From NCBI GenBank assembly GCA_046565505.1, contig JBKHYJ010000079.1, positions 102,343 to 166,342 on the forward strand: a DNA stretch of 64,000 nt. Reading direction: 5' to 3'. Made by a program: the position numbers and the translations under genes. Each line of letters begins with the position of its first letter. Position 1 is the first letter of the stretch. Of this stretch, positions 58,483 to 64,000 are shown piece by piece. The notes beneath the pieces were generated by a model. The model was not told where the DNA came from. It saw only the letters and a program-made list of their open reading frames with translations, and did not search any database. The DNA is from JBKHYJ01 sp046565505. Its GTDB lineage: Bacteria; Acidobacteriota; Blastocatellia; UBA7656.

Positions 58483-61400
58483 TCACGTCGTCAGGCGGCT
58501 GTATATTCCCGGCAGGCGCTCGGGCAAGCTCAACACGTCGTCAATGATCGTGTAGCCGACCTCGCCATACATGTCGCGCAACTGGTCCTCCGATTCGCGA
58601 TCAATCGTTATACAGAACGGGGTGATCCCCTGTATGCGCGCCTGCCTCAGCGCCATCCTCGTATCCTCGCGCGCGTAGCGGCTGTCGCCGTAGTCATGGT
58701 CGTATGGCCGCCCATCCGAAAGAACTATGAGCAGCTTCGTGCGCGCGTCCTGGGCCGCTAGCCTTGTAGTCGCGTGGCGTATAGCGGCGCCGAGCCGCGT
58801 GTTGTTCTGGTAGGTGATCCCCCCTATGCGCCGCTCTACCTCTGCCGAGTAGCTTTCGGAAAAATCCTTAATGACATAAAACTTGACGTTGCGCCGCCCT
58901 TCGCTCGTGAAGCCTTGCATGGAATAGAGGTCTCCGACCGCTTCGAGCGCCTCGCTCATCAAAACCAGCCCCTCCTTTTCGATATCGATGATGCGCTGGC
59001 CCGGCTGCGTGTAAGGGTTATTCGGGTAGCGGCTGATCGTGCGCGCCGTGGAGCTAGACATGTCCAGCAGGAACGACACGGCCACGTCCCGCTCCCGCCT
59101 GAGCTTTCGCGTGTAGAGGCGATCATTAATCAGCCCCGTGCTGCGCTTGTCCAGGGCGTAATCTATGACGGCCTGCAGGTCATAATCTTCGCCATCTATC
59201 TCGCCGCGGATCCGGCGCAGGTTCTCCGGGCGAAGGAGCTGGAATTGATACCGTATCGAGGAGATGATGCCCGCGTACCGGCTCCGCACCATCTCCACAA
59301 ACCCGCGCGCGCCGCGCGACCCTGCCCGCTCTATGACCCTGCACCACCGCGTTCTGTAGTCTCCGAGCTCGCGGTCCCATTCGTCGTAATAAAAAGCGCG
59401 GTCGCCTTTCTCGAGGTCTTGTTCCGTGGACTCGGCGGCGCTCATCTGGCTGAAGATGTCCGCGTCCGTGGTAATCTCCTGCGTCTGCCCGCTCGACCAA
59501 AAGCTGAAAGGGTCCTCCCGCACCTGCACCTGTTTTCGCTGCTCCGCCTGCTGCCCGCTCGCCTCGCCCGTCGAAGCCTCCGCGCCCTCGCCTTCGCCTT
59601 CGCCCTGGTCACTCGGCCCATCGGTCTGAGCGTCAGACTGCGAGGGCTGTTCTACAAAAAGGTCGTACACGCGCCGCGTAGCCATGAGCGAATCAGCGAC
59701 AGATGCGTCACCGCGGAAGATATAGTCGTAGAGTATCTGATCCAGGTCGCGGACGACGGTCGGGTACGCCCTGCTCATTTCCTGCGTCGCGCCGCCGCAG
59801 ATGGCGAGCTGAAAAAGTAACTCGAACGGGACAAGCTCCGCCGGTATGTTTTCGACATTCGGCCGCCGCTCCACGAGGCGGCTCCGTACGAAATCGAGGT
59901 CGCGCCTTATCCCGCGGTAAGCCGCCCTCAGCAAGAAATCTATCCGGCCATTCTCGATTGTGGTGAAAAGGCGCATCGCCAGTTCTGAATTCGGGTACTC
60001 GGACAGGACCGAAAGGAAGTCGATAACCGCGGGCGCGTCTGGTGTCGCGGTCGCAGACGCGCCCGCGGCGTTTTGGCCGTTGCCCTTGCGACGTGCTTCG
60101 CGCCTTTGTTGAAAGCCTTCGCGCGTTTCGTCGAGCGCGGCGATCAAATCCGGCGCATCCTTGGAATAGGTTTCAAACTCGACCTGGCCCGCCGCATGGG
60201 CGGCGAGCACTTTGAAGAGCCGGAAATTCTCTCTTTCGTCTTCAAACTCCGCGACGACCGACGGCAGGTAAATAGTCTTGCCATCCCCTATCCTCGATTC
60301 GTCAGGGATCGAGGCGAGCGACGCGATGTTGAGCGCGCGGCCCGTAAGGCCTTCGACGTAGAGGCGCAAGGTGTGGGCCACTGATTCGAGCGTAAGGCCC
60401 CCCTCGATTTTGAAGAGCGCCTCCTGACTCGCCTTCGACTCCAGCGCGTAATAGGCCTGAATCCTACGGGAGCTGCCCGCGCTGCCCTCTATCCCCCTGC
60501 GCGCCCAATCGCGAAACTGGCCGAGCGAGGCCGCACTCAACGCGACAGGGCTTGCCTTAAAGCACTCGACCGCCGCGAGCGTATTGCGCGAGGCTATCTC
60601 TTCTATGATTTCAAGCACGGCAGCTATCACATGCGCGCGCCGCCTCTCGCTGATGCGGGCGCCGAGTTCGGCCACGATCTGGGGGCTCTGCTTCATGAAG
60701 TGATAGCTGGCGGCGTTGCCCTGAAGCGCCACGCGCTTCGCGAGCGCCGTCCACCGCTCGAACGAATTAACACCCGCGATAGTAAGCACGCGGCTCGCGG
60801 CTTTAAAATATTGAAGGGCTACCCCGCCCGACCTGTCTAGGTATGACTCCGTTACGGAGAATAGTTGTTCGACCGCCGCGCGGTCCGTGCCCGTGAGGAC
60901 GGAGGGAAGCTCGTTAAAGAACTCGGCGGCCGTCCCCCCGGACCGGAAGGCGAATGACGAGGTAAGCGCGAGCGCCCTCTTCACGACAGGCTCGACGGCG
61001 TTAGCGGTGCTCGCCTCCATCTGGGCGATGACCCTTGGCGCGGCGAGGAAAAGGTCGTTGCTATGCTTCACCGAGTGGCGCGAAAGCTCAAGGCATATCG
61101 TAAGCACCTGCGCGACGTTTTCAAGGTCTCCTATTGAGACGATGATTCGCGGCGCGGACCTGAAACTCTCCATCGCTGTGTTGGCCGAGAGCGCGGCCTG
61201 CTTGTTAACCAGCCTGAGGACGGGCGACCGCATCTCTTCCGTCATGAGGTTCAATACGCCCGCGCTCGATTGGAAAAAACCCATGGCAGCGTCGGCGCTT
61301 GTTGCCGACAGCCGCTTGCCTATTTCCCCCCACACGCGCATGTCGCCGGCGTCTATCAAGCGGGCCACGTCTGGGGCCGCTTTCAACATCTCCACGGCCG

Positions 61401-61566
61401 CCCGCAGATTGGTCGCGGCGAGCGCCACCCCTATATCTGTAGTTAACAATACCCGCTCGTAAGGCAGCGCGCCGAGCCCCCTGGTCAATGCCTCAAGAGT
61501 TGAGGCGGTAATGCCTTTGAGGTGTTTCCTGAGACGTTTATTAATCTCTTTCTCCATTGAATCCAT
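58483..61566 (-). CDS. NorD-like VWA-domain protein, 1027 aa
   Basis: A long helical N-terminal region (about residues 1-600) contains repeated blocks such as AMESFRSAPRIIVSIGDLEN. The C-terminal VWA domain has the MIDAS motif DMSSSTARTI, then NTRLGAAIRHAT, and LIVLSDGRPYDHDYGDSRYA. This organisation is that of NorD/CbbO-type proteins that pair with MoxR-family AAA+ ATPases to load or remodel metalloenzymes. No MoxR gene is adjacent. SD before the ATG is weak. Convergent with the ABC permease pair. Confidence 0.8.
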   Translation of the reverse strand: MDSMEKEINKRLRKHLKGITASTLEALTRGLGALPYERVLLTTDIGVALAATNLRAAVEMLKAAPDVARLIDAGDMRVWGEIGKRLSATSADAAMGFFQSSAGVLNLMTEEMRSPVLRLVNKQAALSANTAMESFRSAPRIIVSIGDLENVAQVLTICLELSRHSVKHSNDLFLAAPRVIAQMEASTANAVEPVVKRALALTSSFAFRSGGTAAEFFNELPSVLTGTDRAAVEQLFSVTESYLDRSGGVALQYFKAASRVLTIAGVNSFERWTALAKRVALQGNAASYHFMKQSPQIVAELGARISERRRAHVIAAVLEIIEEIASRNTLAAVECFKASPVALSAASLGQFRDWARRGIEGSAGSSRRIQAYYALESKASQEALFKIEGGLTLESVAHTLRLYVEGLTGRALNIASLASIPDESRIGDGKTIYLPSVVAEFEDERENFRLFKVLAAHAAGQVEFETYSKDAPDLIAALDETREGFQQRREARRKGNGQNAAGASATATPDAPAVIDFLSVLSEYPNSELAMRLFTTIENGRIDFLLRAAYRGIRRDLDFVRSRLVERRPNVENIPAELVPFELLFQLAICGGATQEMSRAYPTVVRDLDQILYDYIFRGDASVADSLMATRRVYDLFVEQPSQSDAQTDGPSDQGEGEGEGAEASTGEASGQQAEQRKQVQVREDPFSFWSSGQTQEITTDADIFSQMSAAESTEQDLEKGDRAFYYDEWDRELGDYRTRWCRVIERAGSRGARGFVEMVRSRYAGIISSIRYQFQLLRPENLRRIRGEIDGEDYDLQAVIDYALDKRSTGLINDRLYTRKLRRERDVAVSFLLDMSSSTARTISRYPNNPYTQPGQRIIDIEKEGLVLMSEALEAVGDLYSMQGFTSEGRRNVKFYVIKDFSESYSAEVERRIGGITYQNNTRLGAAIRHATTRLAAQDARTKLLIVLSDGRPYDHDYGDSRYAREDTRMALRQARIQGITPFCITIDRESEDQLRDMYGEVGYTIIDDVLSLPERLPGIYSRLTT

Positions 61567-61871
61567 ATCCAGTTCTCATGATAGCAAAACCCTCGACCCT
61601 TTTGAACGCTGCCTTGTTTCTATCTGTGTCAAGCGCGGCTGGCCGCTAGATCATTGATGTCTGCCCCTAAAAATAACAGAGCTCTTGTGCGCTCGGGTGA
61701 ATACCTTCTGTCGCTTCGCATACGGTTCGCGTCATTTGAAGCACAAAAAGCTCCCGCGCCAACATTTGTTTCCCATGATTTCTCGCTCATTTCATTGAAG
61801 CCTTCGCAGGAGTGTTAGAAACTGACTGGCATCATTGATATTACCGCGCCCGGCCATGCAGGCCAGCGGCG
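61567..61871. other. Spacer with no visible gene
   Basis: No supported reading frame; upstream of the small RNA copy B promoter. Nothing else seen. Confidence 0.4.
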
Positions 61872-61887
61872 TGGCACGGTTAATGCT
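61872..61887 (+). promoter_or_regulatory. Sigma-54-like promoter of small RNA copy B
   Basis: TGGCAC (61872-61877), five bases, ATGCT (61883-61887): one mismatch to TTGCW at -12. The C at -12 is 61886; the start is predicted near 61898. Confidence 0.55.
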
Positions 61888-61897
61888 CTTATTATTT

Positions 61898-61988
61898 ACA
61901 TATTTTAAGCATCAACCACCTAATGATGCTTGCCAGTTAACAACCTGAGGGGCCAAGAGGCATCGGATGATCCCGATGCCTTTTTTTT
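61898..61988 (+). ncRNA. Structured small RNA, copy B, with terminator
   Basis: A predicted 91-nt transcript. Stem 1: AAGCATCA (61907-61914) with TGATGCTT (61924-61931), perfect 8 bp. The conserved core CAACCTGAGGGGCCAAGAGG is at 61941-61960, shared with copy A. The 3' end is a perfect intrinsic terminator, GGCATCGG (61959-61966) with CCGATGCC (61973-61980), then eight Ts. Promoter spacing, stem conservation and terminator together support a discrete RNA. It is not a known family that I recognise. Confidence 0.75.
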
Positions 61989-62296
61989 ATGCATGGGCTC
62001 CGCATTTAGAGGCGTTGGCGTTAGTCTGGTAGGAACCGCCGGCGGTAGGGAAGTGATCGGCGCCTGCGGACCAACGAGCAATGCTTCAGCAAGGACTCTC
62101 TGCGCGCGAACTTCGCTCTAATGTACCTCCGACTCGTTCGCCGGGCGGGCAGTCGTGCGCCGCCTCGGCCGGCTTAGCGGGCGTTACGCTTTCGACCTCT
62201 TCGATCACAAGAACATGACAGCGACGCAGGGCGTGCGATACTCTACAGATACCAGAGACTTCATTAATGAAATCGTCGGCCGCTTTGGAGATTAGA
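61989..62296. other. Spacer with no visible gene
   Basis: Between the small RNA terminator and the next CDS. No frame with SD or coding character; possible 5' leader of the 62297 gene. Confidence 0.4.
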
Positions 62297-62584
62297 ATGG
62301 ATTTGACTTTGATGAACTTGCGTCGGTACGCAATCGATAATCGAGTAGAGATCAGATTCGCCGAGCCCGGGTCCGACTGCGTATGCCATATCAGCGAGAA
62401 AGGGCTCGTGAAGATTCCGACACACGCGGAGAACGTTCGGGCTGAGAGTGTAGTTGCCGCCGCCGAGAGCTTCGAGATAATCGCGCAGAATAAGTCCCAG
62501 AGATTTACACGGGCCGTGTTGGCCGACAAGATAAACGAGGCGTTCAAAAATCGCAACTTCGCGCCATTAAAAGAGGAAGACTGA
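62297..62584 (+). CDS. Hypothetical protein, 95 aa
   Basis: ATG at 62297 follows GGAG; an earlier in-frame ATG lacks an SD. Soluble, with RRYAIDNRVEIRFAEPGSDC near the start, a small Cys pair and a basic C-terminal helix (RAVLADKINEAFKNRNFAPL). Not recognised. Confidence 0.5.
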   Translation: MDLTLMNLRRYAIDNRVEIRFAEPGSDCVCHISEKGLVKIPTHAENVRAESVVAAAESFEIIAQNKSQRFTRAVLADKINEAFKNRNFAPLKEED

Positions 62585-62713
62585 TCCCTTTGCTCGCGCC
62601 GCGGATTTCCTTGCCACTCGCAACCGGGCCACGGCCGCATTCAGATACTCAGCCTGTGCGTGAGTTGCGCAGAGATTTTTAGGGCCGGCGCGAGGCCTCG
62701 GCCTTAGGCCTGA

Positions 62714-63718
62714 TTATCTGTTCTGGTTGATCTGCACCATGCCGCCGCGGGTCGCGTTGCTCCTGCGGAGCGTCTGCGGGTCGCGCCATCGATCTATGGT
62801 GGCGACCTGCTGGACGCATGAAATGGTGCAGTATGGCGCGCAAGATTTTTTCGTCAAGTATTCCCGCCTTATGTCTTCCAGCGTGTATTGTTCAAGTGGG
62901 ACTGCGGGGTATCCGCGCTGCTGAGAGCAGTAGTGCACAAGGCCATCCTCGCAAATATACAGGTATCGCCCGCCCGCGCGGCATCTCCATTCGTTCGGCT
63001 TACCGTTCACAAGATTTTCTTTGAAGAAGTTGACCCTGGAGTAGGACTTCTGCTCAAGCGTTTTCATCTCGACAAATACGTCGCGCTCCACGCCTATGAG
63101 GGGCTTCAGCTTTCCTCGCCCGTCGTGAATGACGCCGAGCGTGCTTGAGAACCCCAACTCAATCGCGCGCCGCCCGATCATCAGGGCGTCCGTGGGCGTC
63201 TTGATGCCGCCGCCGATAACGGAGTTTATATTCACCTTGAATTCAGCAAGCTCGCTAAGCCACACGAGCTTCTTATCGAGCACCTTCAAGCTCTTCTTCG
63301 AGACTTCGTCCGGCCGGATATTGTCGATGCTGATCTGCAAGTACTCTAGCCCCGATTCGTTCAGCTTGCGGATTCTATCCCGCGTGAGCAGGTAACCGTT
63401 CGTTATTAGGCCGGCCAGTATCCTGTGTTTGCGAACCCTGCTGATGACACGTTCTAACTCCGGGTGCATCAAAGGCTCGCCGCCGCTGATCGTGATGGCC
63501 GTCGTACCCAGCTCCGCGAGCTTATCGACTCGCGAAAATAATACTTCTAACGGGACCGGGGGCGAAAAGTTGTCGTACTCGTTGCAGTAGGTGCAGGATA
63601 GGTTGCACCTGCGAATGGGAATCAGATGCGCAAGGACCGGATGATCCGTTGAGGCCAGCCCTTTTGCCAGGAACCTGAACTCGCGGTAATAGCTCTTGAT
63701 TCTGTTCGTGATTTTCAT
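62714..63718 (-). CDS. Radical SAM enzyme with SPASM-like C-terminus
   Basis: ATG at 63718 is preferred (GAGG upstream) over an ATG 25 codons earlier, giving 334 aa. The CxxxCxxC cluster motif is RRCNLSCTYCN, followed by ISGGEPLMHPELE and GLITNGYLLTRDRI. The C-terminus carries extra Cys (CRAGGRYLYICEDGLVHYCS, then CAPYCTISC) as in SPASM/auxiliary-cluster proteins. The enzyme would use SAM and 4Fe-4S clusters for radical chemistry; substrate unknown. No obvious partner gene. Confidence 0.85.
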   Translation of the reverse strand: MKITNRIKSYYREFRFLAKGLASTDHPVLAHLIPIRRCNLSCTYCNEYDNFSPPVPLEVLFSRVDKLAELGTTAITISGGEPLMHPELERVISRVRKHRILAGLITNGYLLTRDRIRKLNESGLEYLQISIDNIRPDEVSKKSLKVLDKKLVWLSELAEFKVNINSVIGGGIKTPTDALMIGRRAIELGFSSTLGVIHDGRGKLKPLIGVERDVFVEMKTLEQKSYSRVNFFKENLVNGKPNEWRCRAGGRYLYICEDGLVHYCSQQRGYPAVPLEQYTLEDIRREYLTKKSCAPYCTISCVQQVATIDRWRDPQTLRRSNATRGGMVQINQNR

Positions 63719-63819
63719 CTGCCTCGGCAGTCTCTTATCGCGGGGCGTTCGCGCCACCCGTAATGCCGGGCCATACTCGCGGCCCGGCCGCATGTCTAGC
63801 TTCCTTGTGAAATATCAAT

Positions 63820-63844
63820 GGCCGCCGGAATGTCCCCGGCGGCC
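63820..63844 (-). terminator. Strong hairpin between minus-strand genes
   Basis: GGCCGCCGG (63820-63828) pairs with CCGGCGGCC (63836-63844), perfect 9 bp, loop of seven. No T-run on the minus strand (ATTG), so it is a probable intergenic hairpin or Rho-type signal. Confidence 0.5.
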
Positions 63845-63871
63845 GGAAGGATCGTCGGTTTGAAGCGGCCA

Positions 63872-63997
63872 TCAATCGCCGAAGCCGGCGGGGGAGTGCC
63901 GCCCGCGCCCCTCCGCCTTGCCTGACTTCAGCTGCACTATCTGGCCCTCGGGCCCCGGCCCCTCCTTCAGCACGTGCTGACGGTACAGCCTCGCCAT
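63872..63997 (-). CDS. C-terminal part of a minus-strand gene or 41-aa ORF
   Basis: Frame with stop at 63872-63874 and an ATG near 63997; basic and Gly/Arg-rich (LKSGKAEGRGRHSPAGFGD). The true start may lie beyond the window edge. Its stop precedes the hairpin at 63820. Confidence 0.35.
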   Translation of the reverse strand: MARLYRQHVLKEGPGPEGQIVQLKSGKAEGRGRHSPAGFGD

Positions 63998-64000
63998 CCT

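Overview
The window is bacterial chromosome carrying an integrated 44 kb tailed-phage-like element. The flanks (1-9231 and 55821-64000) are GC-rich and use Shine-Dalgarno (SD) starts at many genes. They encode a GT4 trehalose-synthase-like glycosyltransferase, a 1082-residue HEAT-repeat protein, small lipoproteins, an S26 peptidase, UppP, two FtsX/MacB-type permeases, a NorD-like VWA protein and a radical SAM enzyme. This mix, with sigma-54 promoters, would fit an Acidobacteriota-like host; that is inference only, as no rRNA or phylogenetic marker lies here.

Left flank: two genes near the left end have good sigma-54 -24/-12 promoters. A structured small RNA with a sigma-54-like promoter occurs twice, once running off the left edge (minus strand) and once at 61898-61988 (plus strand), where it ends in a perfect intrinsic terminator.

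Element (9232-53591): bounded by an exact 45-bp direct repeat formed from the 3' part of tRNA-Phe(GAA), with a tyrosine integrase beside the right copy. From left to right it holds: two VirD4/TraD-like ATPases flanking a replication-relaxation-like protein; an XRE-type regulator and a SLOG-fold-like protein; about 20 tiny early genes, many with zinc-knuckle motifs; two membrane-anchored genes on the minus strand, one needing a -1 frameshift at A AAA AAG; NinG; terminase; a secreted caspase-like protease inserted between terminase and portal; then portal, scaffold, decoration, capsid, C1-type peptidase, connector, podovirus-type nozzle, internal virion proteins, fibre, lysozyme and holin; and a right-end set of small genes, DUF2958, HNH, a DNA-binding protein and the integrase. 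No DNA polymerase, primase or replicative helicase was recognised. Many transcription units begin with a recurring TTGCTATAMT promoter only 6-18 bases before the ATG, so several mRNAs may be leaderless or nearly so, and most internal genes lack SD sequences.

Relic (53592-55820): beyond the right att copy is a third, degraded att (6/45 mismatches). Between them lie a broken second integrase, a C-terminal NinG fragment, an IS630-type transposase fragment and three small secreted cysteine-rich proteins. This is best read as the remains of an earlier, related element at the same tRNA. Host genes resume at 55930.
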